DNA of 64,000 nucleotides, taken from positions 992,001 through 1,056,000 of the forward strand of contig NZ_FXUA01000001.1 in NCBI RefSeq assembly GCF_900182815.1. The letters run 5' to 3'. Origin of the DNA: Algoriphagus winogradskyi (lineage in GTDB: Bacteria > Bacteroidota > Bacteroidia > Cytophagales > Cyclobacteriaceae). Of this stretch, positions 37,522 to 47,645 are shown in pieces. The notes beneath the pieces are model-generated. The model was not told the origin of the DNA, ran no database searches, and worked only from the letters and a program-made list of their open reading frames with translations. The translations under genes were made by a program, and so were the position numbers. Within the stretch, counting starts at the first letter, position 1. Each line of letters begins with the position of its first letter.

Positions 37522-37557
37522 ATCGGACAGATTTCCACCCCTAGAAATAAGTCCGAT
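37522..37557. terminator. Hairpin between the protease and HNH genes
   Basis: ATCGGAC (37522-37528) pairs with GTCCGAT (37551-37557), with an inner ATTTC/GAAAT stem. An A-run on the left gives a T-run for minus-strand transcripts, so it could end the HNH operon about 135 bases after its stop. Confidence 0.6.
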
Positions 37558-37690
37558 ATTAAAAAAATACTTAACGCATTGAGAATTGTCACTCCCAACT
37601 AGCCACAAGTATATTCATAAACTTCAGAGCAAGGATTAATAACACATAAGTGGATAGATTATCTTCATAATTGTAAGAAAAGACAGAAAA

Positions 37691-38110
37691 TCAACAGAAC
37701 TGACTAGCTTTCTTTTCTATAGCAATTTTGGCTCGTTCTATGACTTTAGCCGCAATACCAAATTTAATTTTTGTGGATATAATCAATCTGGAATCCTGAA
37801 TCCAGAGCTCGGGATCTTTTTTACCTTTTGACTGATTGATACTTCGTAGCGTCACCGCAATATTCTCAGGAATATTTACAATCTCAGCTATCTCCGTATC
37901 TGTAAGTTTATCTTTATAGCGACTATGAATTAACTCAGAAGGAAATATATGATCGTAATCGTAGCGATCACCACCCCATAGTTCTTCCCCTGTATAGGAA
38001 TCAATGTAACGAGCCTTGCCTCCTCCACGCTGCATGGCATCAAAATGAAGTAAGGCTTTCACCCGCTCAAAGGCACGATTTATTTCTCCACGATGGTATG
38101 GTCTGGACAT
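37691..38110 (-). CDS. Small HNH-type nuclease
   Basis: A 139-residue protein with a beta-beta-alpha-metal nuclease signature. YIDSYTGEELW is the usual strand before the finger, DYDHIFPSE carries the general base His54, and NIAVTLRSINQSKGKKD supplies N83 and N92. The CxxC pairs that often stabilise HNH folds are missing. The rest is helical and basic. Nine bases separate it from the zinc-finger gene, and it is the last gene of the GTPase operon. It is predicted to nick or cut DNA. A restriction or abortive effector role is inferred from context only. Confidence 0.72.
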   Translation of the reverse strand: MSRPYHRGEINRAFERVKALLHFDAMQRGGGKARYIDSYTGEELWGGDRYDYDHIFPSELIHSRYKDKLTDTEIAEIVNIPENIAVTLRSINQSKGKKDPELWIQDSRLIISTKIKFGIAAKVIERAKIAIEKKASQFC

Positions 38111-38119
38111 AGTTAAATG

Positions 38120-38371
38120 TTATAGCGCTGGAGCATGCTTTCCTTTATTTGAGCCTGATGGGTGGTGAAAACAAGGGGATGCTGTGAGGTTCGCTAAGCT
38201 ATGATTGCTAGTCCCACAATACTTGCAGGTATAGCTTTTCTTTTCAGAACCTTCATACAATTTGTGCTTCCCTTTGTTCAAACCTAAAGGATGTCTAAAA
38301 CAGGGAGATGAAGTTAAGTTGGCAACGGAAGTAAATTTGGTACCGCAGTATTCGCAGAGTGAGGTGGGCAT
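38120..38371 (-). CDS. Tandem zinc-finger protein (CxxCG...LTxSPCFxHPxGxNKGKH)
   Basis: An 83-residue protein made almost entirely of two copies of one module. Each has C-x2-C, fourteen residues, then C-x2-H (C6, C9, C24, H27 and C49, C52, C67, H70), and ends in NKGKH. The residues fit two zinc sites. The module recurs, as I recall, in uncharacterised bacterial proteins with varying copy number, without known function. It lies seven bases after the GTPase stop and nine before the HNH start, so the three are surely co-transcribed. It may be a nucleic-acid or protein adaptor. Confidence 0.7.
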   Translation of the reverse strand: MPTSLCEYCGTKFTSVANLTSSPCFRHPLGLNKGKHKLYEGSEKKSYTCKYCGTSNHSLANLTASPCFHHPSGSNKGKHAPAL

Positions 38372-38378
38372 AGGCTTC

Positions 38379-39476
38379 TTAAATGTTAGAATTAGTTAGC
38401 TCTTCCAAAATAACTTTAGCCTCAGCTTCACAATCATTTATCATATTGTTACCAAAATAAACTGATAATGAAAAAGCCGCAGCTACAGCTGAAATTTGAC
38501 CAATAACAGGAATATATTTAGCTATAGTTTTAGCAGTTAATTGAGGAGCGAAACGTTTTAAAGCAATCAAAACCAACTCTTTACTTAAATATTTTTGTGC
38601 AAAAGATTTCATACTAGACAGTACCCCAGCTTTTACACCATGTCTTTCTAAAAAATCTATTGAATCTTCATCTAAATTATAAATCTTTAAAATCTCTTTA
38701 TTCATTTTCATAAGAATGGCTATATCAGCTGCAATGTCAACTCCAGGTATTGGGTTAAGACCATTTACTCCAGCTCCAGCAGATATCCACATAACCATTT
38801 TTAGAGCTATTTTTCGCTTCTTTTTTAGAATTTCATCATTTGAAATGAAAGCTTCTGCGATAAACTTATCTCTCTTTAAATTTGTGAGGTTTTGTGAAAT
38901 TTCTGTAATCAGTTTCCCTAAATCATATTTGGTGGGTTGTCTTGAGGAGGTCAAATAAATACCAAAATGTTTTACACTAGTTAAGTATTGCTCTAAGTCA
39001 TATAAACATTCACTCAATGTTTCAATTTCAGATTTTTTAGGGGTATTAAATTTACCGTCATCTATGGATTGATCAATCTTAGTCCTAACTATAAAAATGG
39101 GCTTGTTTAACTTTTTTACCTCTTCAATTAAAAACAAATCATTTTCATAAAACCTATTTGCAGTAACAAGGATTATAAAATCAAAAGAAGACAATCCCAT
39201 CCTGTCCACATAGTCTTCTTTTGGGAATTTGGTTGTACCGCAACCTGGTAAATCATAAAATGAAACTCCATTTTTTGAATAAGGGCCATTTTTTTCAAGG
39301 GTTGTCTCAATTGTTCCTGTATTACATATATTTTCTCCAATGAGTGCGTTTATCAAGCTAGACTTCCCTGATCCACTTTGCCCTATTAATGCCCCAGAAA
39401 CTTTAGTGTTATTAAACTCTTCACCTTTTTTGAGTAGCTCTTGTAGATACTCCTTAAATTTATCAGATTCTTCCAT
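38379..39476 (-). CDS. IRG-like (immunity-related) GTPase
   Basis: A 365-residue GTPase resembling vertebrate interferon-inducible p47 GTPases along most of its length. G1 is GQSGSGKSSLINALIG (32-47), the IRG-specific G3 is DLPGCGTTKFP (75-85), FDFIILVTANRFYENDLFL (98-116) follows, and G4 is FIVRTKID (128-135). The C-terminal half is helical and hydrophobic (NPIPGVDIAADIAILMK, YIPVIGQISAVAAAFSLSVYFG), suiting membrane association. It leads the operon with the zinc-finger and HNH genes. It is AT-rich: three sampled 60-base lines gave 55 G/C of 180. Transfer from elsewhere is likely. A defensive role is inferred. Confidence 0.8.
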   Translation of the reverse strand: MEESDKFKEYLQELLKKGEEFNNTKVSGALIGQSGSGKSSLINALIGENICNTGTIETTLEKNGPYSKNGVSFYDLPGCGTTKFPKEDYVDRMGLSSFDFIILVTANRFYENDLFLIEEVKKLNKPIFIVRTKIDQSIDDGKFNTPKKSEIETLSECLYDLEQYLTSVKHFGIYLTSSRQPTKYDLGKLITEISQNLTNLKRDKFIAEAFISNDEILKKKRKIALKMVMWISAGAGVNGLNPIPGVDIAADIAILMKMNKEILKIYNLDEDSIDFLERHGVKAGVLSSMKSFAQKYLSKELVLIALKRFAPQLTAKTIAKYIPVIGQISAVAAAFSLSVYFGNNMINDCEAEAKVILEELTNSNI

Positions 39477-39572
39477 AGCTTATTTTAAGATTATAAGCTT
39501 AAGTTTTCAACATATAAAATAAGGAAATCGACCAATTCACCCCCGCCCCAAATCACTTCATAACTGTAGCTT

Positions 39573-42563
39573 TTAACTATAAAAAATCACTACCCGAACC
39601 TCATATCCCTTATCACCACTCCTTACTTCTAAGCTCTTTTCATTATATCCAGGCAGCAAGCTCAGCTTTTCACGGATCATTTTGATCCCTTTGGACTCGT
39701 GACTTTTTTCGGAACCCAGCCCCATACCCTCGCCGTTGTCCCGAACAGTGCATCTCAACTGATTGGTAGATATTATTTCATAAAGTATGGTCAATTCAGG
39801 ATTTGGATGCTCTGCCGGAAATGCATGTACAAATACATTCTCCACCAAAGGCTGAATCAACATAGGAGAAATCATAATCTCCTTTTGGCTATCCAATGCA
39901 TCTCCTTTGATCTCCCACTTCACCCGATTATCCATTCGGGTATTTTCCACTTCTATGTATTGAGTGAGGTAGATGATCTCCTCCTCCAGAGAAACCTGTG
40001 ACTTACTACTTTGCTCCAGCGTAATTCGTATCAGCTTGCTAAATTTCCCTAAAAAACTCAGCGCCTGATCGGAGTCATTTTTGAGAATATAATATTGAAT
40101 ACTATTGATAGCATTGAAGGTAAAGTGGGGATTCATCTGGGACTGCAAGGCTTCCAACTTGATCTCGGTAAGTCGTTGCTTGAGTTGAGATTGGCTTTGG
40201 ATTCTCTTAAGCCTAGTTCTATATATCGCGAAAAACACTGCTCCAACCAAAAAAAGCATTGAACAGATAAACCAAACACTGAGGTAGTAGGGCTTCGCTA
40301 TCGAAAATTCGAGTAAAGAAACCCTCGTCAACTTTCCTGACATATAATCCAAAACCTCAACTTCCAACTGATAGTTGCCGAATGGTAAAAAAGGAAGTTC
40401 TATAAGTGGCTCATTATTAAATTCTGTCCAATCTGCCTCTGGCTTAATTCTATAATGGTATCTAAGTTTTCCTCCATTAAAATTACCTATTGGTTTGAAG
40501 CGAATTAACAAAGAATTCTCATTGGACTTTAGAGTCAAGTTTTCTCCTTGATATGCAAACCACTTAAAATCTTCAGCATTGATCGATTGGCTGTTTACTT
40601 TTAGATCTGTTATAGCCAATTCAATTGCAGGATATTTTTGGGCAAGCAAATCTGGAAGATTAATCCTAAAGAACCCACGATCCAAGCCTATATACAACTT
40701 ATCTTCTACCCTATTAGCACTTCTGAAAACCCGCTGAAACTGGCCCTTTCCCTCTGCCCAAAATCTATTTTCACCTTCACTCAAAATATGCAAACCCAAT
40801 TCCGTTCCTACCAAAAATACACCCTGATAAGATTCAATGAATAAGATTGAATTGCCCTGCAACTCTTCATTTGGCCATTTCCTAACTATTTCAAATTCAG
40901 GCTTGGTTCTGATCTGATACAAATCTCCAAACTCCGTCCCTGCCAACAACATTCCTTCTTCCAGGTAGTGAAGCGTTTTAAATTTGGACTCATCCCAGAT
41001 GCCTTCATTTTTATAGGAAAAAAATTCATTGCCATCCCAATGGTACAAGCCATGAAAAACGGATACCAAATAGCTCCGGTTTTCCCCTGTCGCTACCTTT
41101 GAAATCTGCAAAGGAGTGGAAGGTATAGAAGGCTCATAATAGGTGTATTCAAAGATTCTCGGATCGGAATAAATCCTAACTCCTGCGTAAGGGTTTGTTT
41201 CCAATAATTCCCCATCAGGTGTAAAACCTACACTAAATGCATGAACAGGCAAATAGGTCACAAATCGACCATTCAAATCCACCTGAAAGATTCCAATATT
41301 GGTATTAATCCAGTAGGAATTGTCTTGAAAATGGAGTTGGTAAAACTCAATATCTTCTGGTAATATAGTTGGGTCAAGTTCAAAAAAACCGTCCATATGT
41401 TGCGGGATTTTGGAAGGAAAATCTCTGTAGAAATCAGCTTGGGTCTTTTTAAATTCACCTCGATCAACCCTCACTTTGGAACCATTTGAGTCTCTGATTT
41501 CCAATCCCAAATTACTCAAGAGCCCCAGCTTAATTTCACTTCCCGCAATTCCATTTACTTCCGCCTCATCATATTCCTCATAAACAATAATATCATCCAG
41601 ACGAATTTGAAACAGGCCCTTATCTTGGGACCCCAGGTACAACAAATTTCGATTTTTGTCTATGGCACCACTAAGAATAAACTTTGAACTAATACCAAAC
41701 CATTGACTTGCGTCGACCATCCGATCATTTTCAAGTCGAAATACACCTCCATCTTTGGAAAACAAACTAGCTGCTAGTAGATAACTCCGCCCATTTAAGA
41801 CATCTACTTTCTTCCATACGACTGACTGTCCAAAAGTTTGAGAGGGAGTTTTTCCTGAGATAAAATCAGATTTAGCAATCTTCTTTACTGAGCCTTTATC
41901 TGCGAGTAGCAAACTGTCGTTGTGGACAGAAACAGAATAAATAGGTAGCCACTCATTAACTTTTCGAATTTTAGGGTCCTTATCTTCCCATATAATTTCA
42001 TAGCTCCCATTTCTATACGTAGAATAAAAAAGCCTATCCCCCATCTCAAAAAATCCTGAAGTAAAATTCAAGTCATTCTGACGAATACTTGCCGGGATCG
42101 AATAGATCTCAAAGGTATCCACATCAACAATGCTAATTCCGTCTTCAGTGCCTATTAGCATCATATTTTTATATGAAAAGAAATGACGGATTCTATTATC
42201 GGCCAGACCATCCTTTGCAGTGAACACATGGAATTCTTTCCCGTCAAAAACCGAAAAACCTCCCCCATAACTACCAAACCACATGTTCCCATTACTATCC
42301 TCTGCTATCGCCCAGCAGCTATTAAAGCCCAATCCCTCAGATTCATGAAAGTTTTGAAAAACTCCACTCTCCAACTTTGACACACCATTTTCTGTTCCGA
42401 CCCACAAAATCCCTCTGGAGTCTACCAGCAGGGATCGAATTGCATTGTTTGGCAAGCCATCCGCTGTGGTAAGGTTAAACGAAGGTATTTGCTGAGCTTC
42501 TGTAGAAAAAGTAAAACTCAAAGTCAGTAAAAAAACAACGAAGAGTATCTTAATAAAATCCAT
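39573..42563 (-). CDS. Propeller-type sensor histidine kinase (LytS class)
   Basis: A 996-residue membrane kinase. Signal peptide (about 1-23, TEAQ); about 14 two-component propeller strands forming an extracytoplasmic beta-propeller pair (about 30-640, with repeats such as NGLPNNAIRSLLVDSRGILWVGTENGVSK); a Y_Y_Y beta-sandwich (about 655-735, LKYHYRIKPEADW-like); one membrane helix (about 745-765); and a His_kinase domain with LQSQMNPHFTFNAINSIQYY and an ATPase lobe (RDNGEGMGLGSEKS). The LytTR gene upstream overlaps it by 14 bases. The propeller probably senses an envelope ligand, unknown. Confidence 0.88.
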   Translation of the reverse strand: MDFIKILFVVFLLTLSFTFSTEAQQIPSFNLTTADGLPNNAIRSLLVDSRGILWVGTENGVSKLESGVFQNFHESEGLGFNSCWAIAEDSNGNMWFGSYGGGFSVFDGKEFHVFTAKDGLADNRIRHFFSYKNMMLIGTEDGISIVDVDTFEIYSIPASIRQNDLNFTSGFFEMGDRLFYSTYRNGSYEIIWEDKDPKIRKVNEWLPIYSVSVHNDSLLLADKGSVKKIAKSDFISGKTPSQTFGQSVVWKKVDVLNGRSYLLAASLFSKDGGVFRLENDRMVDASQWFGISSKFILSGAIDKNRNLLYLGSQDKGLFQIRLDDIIVYEEYDEAEVNGIAGSEIKLGLLSNLGLEIRDSNGSKVRVDRGEFKKTQADFYRDFPSKIPQHMDGFFELDPTILPEDIEFYQLHFQDNSYWINTNIGIFQVDLNGRFVTYLPVHAFSVGFTPDGELLETNPYAGVRIYSDPRIFEYTYYEPSIPSTPLQISKVATGENRSYLVSVFHGLYHWDGNEFFSYKNEGIWDESKFKTLHYLEEGMLLAGTEFGDLYQIRTKPEFEIVRKWPNEELQGNSILFIESYQGVFLVGTELGLHILSEGENRFWAEGKGQFQRVFRSANRVEDKLYIGLDRGFFRINLPDLLAQKYPAIELAITDLKVNSQSINAEDFKWFAYQGENLTLKSNENSLLIRFKPIGNFNGGKLRYHYRIKPEADWTEFNNEPLIELPFLPFGNYQLEVEVLDYMSGKLTRVSLLEFSIAKPYYLSVWFICSMLFLVGAVFFAIYRTRLKRIQSQSQLKQRLTEIKLEALQSQMNPHFTFNAINSIQYYILKNDSDQALSFLGKFSKLIRITLEQSSKSQVSLEEEIIYLTQYIEVENTRMDNRVKWEIKGDALDSQKEIMISPMLIQPLVENVFVHAFPAEHPNPELTILYEIISTNQLRCTVRDNGEGMGLGSEKSHESKGIKMIREKLSLLPGYNEKSLEVRSGDKGYEVRVVIFYS

Positions 42564-43296
42564 TAGTTAGCGTAGAGCTCTTTCGGACTGAAACAGAAAT
42601 TTTATCGCCATTTCTCAACATCATAAATCCCTCTTTTTTGTCATAGCGAAGAAATTTAGTAGCGTTTGCTAAGAAAGAATGATGGATTCGAACAAAAAGA
42701 TTACTCTCCTCAAACCTTTTTTTGTAATGTCCTATCGGTTTAGAAAGCAGCAATTTCTTTCCTCCTTCCAAGTGAAATTCAGTATAATTCCCATCCGCTT
42801 TGAGATAGAGAATATCATTCAAATCCACATACTCTACCGTGTCCTGGGTATTTAGATCAACGATATTGTGAGAACTAATTTGTCGTTTGATACTCACCAA
42901 GGTTTCTTCAATGGAATTAGGCTTCCTTTTTTCCTCGAATCGAACAATAGTTTTTTGCAATTCTACAGGATCAATAGGCTTAAGTAAATAATCAAAAGCT
43001 GCATGTTTAAATGCCGGAAGCGCGTGATCCTTATGTGCCGTAGTAAATACCACTTCAAAATCACGTTGGGGAAATATCTCAAGTAGCATAAAACCGCTTT
43101 TTTGAGGCATCTGTATGTCCAAAAACACTAAATCTGGCTCATGCTTTTGAATTGCTGGGATTGCCTGATCTACCGAATTGCACATCGCACAGATATCAAA
43201 CTTTAGAGGAAAATGCTGCTCTAAAAGCATTTTAAGCGTTTCTATTGCATGGTTCTCATCGTCAACAAGTAGTGTCTTGATCATGGATTTTGACAT
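42550..43296 (-). CDS. LytTR-family response regulator
   Basis: A 248-residue regulator: receiver domain (about 5-120) with acidic pair DDENHA, phospho-acceptor Asp in LVFLDIQMPQKSGF and the switch Lys in YLLKPIDPVEL, then a LytTR DNA-binding domain (about 150-245, DLNDILYLKADGNYTEFHLEGGK and RIHHSFLANATKFLR). It precedes and overlaps the propeller kinase gene, its evident partner. Two ATGs (43296 and 43284) are possible; the second sits directly before the receiver fold. Targets cannot be read here. Confidence 0.9.
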   Translation of the reverse strand: MSKSMIKTLLVDDENHAIETLKMLLEQHFPLKFDICAMCNSVDQAIPAIQKHEPDLVFLDIQMPQKSGFMLLEIFPQRDFEVVFTTAHKDHALPAFKHAAFDYLLKPIDPVELQKTIVRFEEKRKPNSIEETLVSIKRQISSHNIVDLNTQDTVEYVDLNDILYLKADGNYTEFHLEGGKKLLLSKPIGHYKKRFEESNLFVRIHHSFLANATKFLRYDKKEGFMMLRNGDKISVSVRKSSTLTNGFY

Positions 43297-43414
43297 GGTT
43301 TTAAAAAGTTAAGTTTGAAAATATTACTAAAAAGTATCTATTCAATGTACCTCTGTAAAGTATTTTCGAATAAGTGATGTCTCAAAGAATTAATGTTAAT
43401 TTTTTGAAACCAAA

Positions 43415-43440
43415 AAAGCCATCCGATTTCTCAGATGGCT
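43415..43440 (-). terminator. Terminator after isocitrate dehydrogenase
   Basis: GCCATC (43418-43423) and GATGGC (43434-43439) form the stem, followed on the minus strand by a T-run. Confidence 0.8.
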
Positions 43441-43461
43441 TCCTGTAATTTTAAAGTTGTC

Positions 43462-45753
<2,292 letters not shown>

Positions 45754-45886
45754 TCAGCTCCATTTCAAACTGTAGTTGGATTGGAAAAAAGAGGAAACAG
45801 GGTCTTAAAATATTGGGGCTAAAATACGGAAAATATCCTTGTTTCAAATTCCACTTACGTAAAGTAAGAATCCTTAACGGGTTAAC

Positions 45887-46684
45887 TTATTGGATTGAAA
45901 AATTATCGGAATCCATCCAAGCCGGAAACTTCTCCCGGTAGGAATCTAAAGCTTCTCTATCTAAGGTGATTATGCTGATTTTCTCCTCCTCTCCCAGAAA
46001 CTCAAGCGAATTTCCCTTGAAATCATAGGCAGCAGAATGCCCATTGTACATTATCCCATTGCCATCTTCTGCTACCCGATTAACACCAATAGAATAAGCT
46101 AGATTCTCAATAGCCCTGGCGGGCAAAAGTGCATCCCAAGCGGAAACTCGGGCCGCAGGCCAAGACGCTACATAAAAAATCAGATCGTACGCCAGCTTCC
46201 CATCAATCATTCTATTCCTAGACCAAATAGGAAATCGTAAATCATAACAAACCTGTGGGCATATTTTCCAGCCATTCAACTCAAAAATCGGCAACCTATC
46301 TCCTGCTGAAAAAGATTGATCTTCATCAGCCATCCGAAAAAGATGACGCTTATCGTAATGCTGAATCATTCCGTCAGGACTCACCCAAAGCAAGCGGTTG
46401 TAATAATCCCCATCCACTTGGATGATCGCACTTCCGGCGATTGTGGCATTCTTTTGCGAAGCCATCTGCCGCATCCACTTGCAGATATTCAGGTTCATGG
46501 GCTCAGCCAACTCAGCAGCATCCATACTAAATCCTGTCGGGAACATTTCAGGCAGGATAATCAAATCCACGCCATTATCAATCTCCCACATTTTCTCTTC
46601 CAGCATCGCCAGATTGGCCACCTTATCTTTCCAATAAAGCTTTGTCTGTACCAGTGCTATGTTGAATTGTGGGGATTTTATCAT
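45887..46684 (-). CDS. Nitrilase-superfamily amidohydrolase (omega-amidase like)
   Basis: Carbon-nitrogen hydrolase, 265 aa. The Glu-Lys-Cys triad is visible: Glu in LIILPEMFPTGFSMD, Lys in YDKRHLFRMADED and Cys in CPQVCYDLRFP. The FRMADED/VCYDLRFP context matches the YafV/Nit2 omega-amidase branch, which hydrolyses 2-oxoglutaramate-type compounds. Its ATG overlaps the def stop by four bases. It is the last gene of the hemerythrin-ruvX-def operon. Substrate is inferred. Confidence 0.87.
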   Translation of the reverse strand: MIKSPQFNIALVQTKLYWKDKVANLAMLEEKMWEIDNGVDLIILPEMFPTGFSMDAAELAEPMNLNICKWMRQMASQKNATIAGSAIIQVDGDYYNRLLWVSPDGMIQHYDKRHLFRMADEDQSFSAGDRLPIFELNGWKICPQVCYDLRFPIWSRNRMIDGKLAYDLIFYVASWPAARVSAWDALLPARAIENLAYSIGVNRVAEDGNGIMYNGHSAAYDFKGNSLEFLGEEEKISIITLDREALDSYREKFPAWMDSDNFSIQ

Positions 46685-47235
46685 CTGAGAGGATATATCA
46701 TACGGTAATCAGTGGATATCTTTCCTTTGCTGACGTCGATCAATTTGGATTTCACCAAGCGTTTTTTCAGACCCTTTAGGTAATCTATAAAAAGGACTCC
46801 TTCTAGGTGATCATATTCATGTTGAATTACGCGAGCGGTCATTCCTGTGAATTCATCTTCTTTCAGATTCCAATTCTCATCGTAATACTCGATAGTCAAG
46901 GTCTCAGGGCGAGTAATCTCCGCACGAACCTCGGGAATACTCAAGCAGCCTTCTTCGAAGCTGTAATCATCCCCATATTCATCCAAAATAATAGGATTGA
47001 TAAATGCACGACGAATCCCGACTTCTTCATCATCCTCATCTAGCATTAAGGTACTGTCAATCACAAATAGACTAATTCCCTGATTGATTTGAGGTGCTGC
47101 GAGACCTACGCCATTGGCGTTGTCCATCGTAGCAAACATATTTTTGATAAGCTCATCGAGCTCGGTCCCCTCGGTAATTTCCTCTGCTTCTTTCTTAAGA
47201 ATTGGGTTACCGTAAGCAACTATTGGGTAAATCAT
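46681..47235 (-). CDS. def: Peptide deformylase
   Basis: Removes the formyl group from nascent proteins. All three motifs are present: GVGLAAPQ, EEGCLSIPE (Cys metal ligand) and QHEYDHLEGVLF (two His metal ligands and catalytic Glu). The 184-aa length suits a type 1 enzyme, with a short Bacteroidota-style insertion (LMLDEDDEEVGIRRAF). It overlaps ruvX upstream and the nitrilase gene downstream by four bases each. Confidence 0.95.
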   Translation of the reverse strand: MIYPIVAYGNPILKKEAEEITEGTELDELIKNMFATMDNANGVGLAAPQINQGISLFVIDSTLMLDEDDEEVGIRRAFINPIILDEYGDDYSFEEGCLSIPEVRAEITRPETLTIEYYDENWNLKEDEFTGMTARVIQHEYDHLEGVLFIDYLKGLKKRLVKSKLIDVSKGKISTDYRMIYPLR

Positions 47236-47645
47236 TGTCTCTCTAAATAGGATTGTAGAATAATCGCCGCACTTACCTTGTCCAGGTTTCCGGCCTTTTC
47301 TTTTCTGTCTTTCTTTTTACTTCCCATGGTGATCATACTTTGCATGGCCATCTTAGAAGTGAACCGCTCATCGACGAGTTCTATTTTTTTATCGGGAAAT
47401 GCCTTTGAAAGCCTGTCCTTCATAGTAATTACTTTCGGGGTCATTTCGTTGTGCTCACCATTCAATCGTGTTGGATAGCCTAAAACTAATGTATCAACCT
47501 CTTCTTTTTGGCAATACCTTTTGAGGTAATCGAGCAATGTGGAAGTTTCAATAGTTTCAAGCGGATTAGCCAACATTTTTAAAGTATCGGTAACAGCCAG
47601 GCCGGTTCTTTTGGTTCCCAGATCAATTGCGAGTATTCTGGGCAT
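47232..47645 (-). CDS. ruvX: Holliday junction resolvase-like / 16S pre-rRNA nuclease YqgF
   Basis: RNase H-fold protein, 137 aa. The first metal Asp is in ILAIDLGTKRTGLAVTD, the second acidic site in VDERFTSKMA and the last Asp in NLDKVSAAIILQSYLE. Family members finish 5' processing of 16S rRNA, and a resolvase role was proposed earlier. Its start shares the A of TAATG with the hemerythrin gene stop, and its end overlaps def by four bases. ruvX-def adjacency is common in Bacteroidota. Confidence 0.92.
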   Translation of the reverse strand: MPRILAIDLGTKRTGLAVTDTLKMLANPLETIETSTLLDYLKRYCQKEEVDTLVLGYPTRLNGEHNEMTPKVITMKDRLSKAFPDKKIELVDERFTSKMAMQSMITMGSKKKDRKEKAGNLDKVSAAIILQSYLERQ

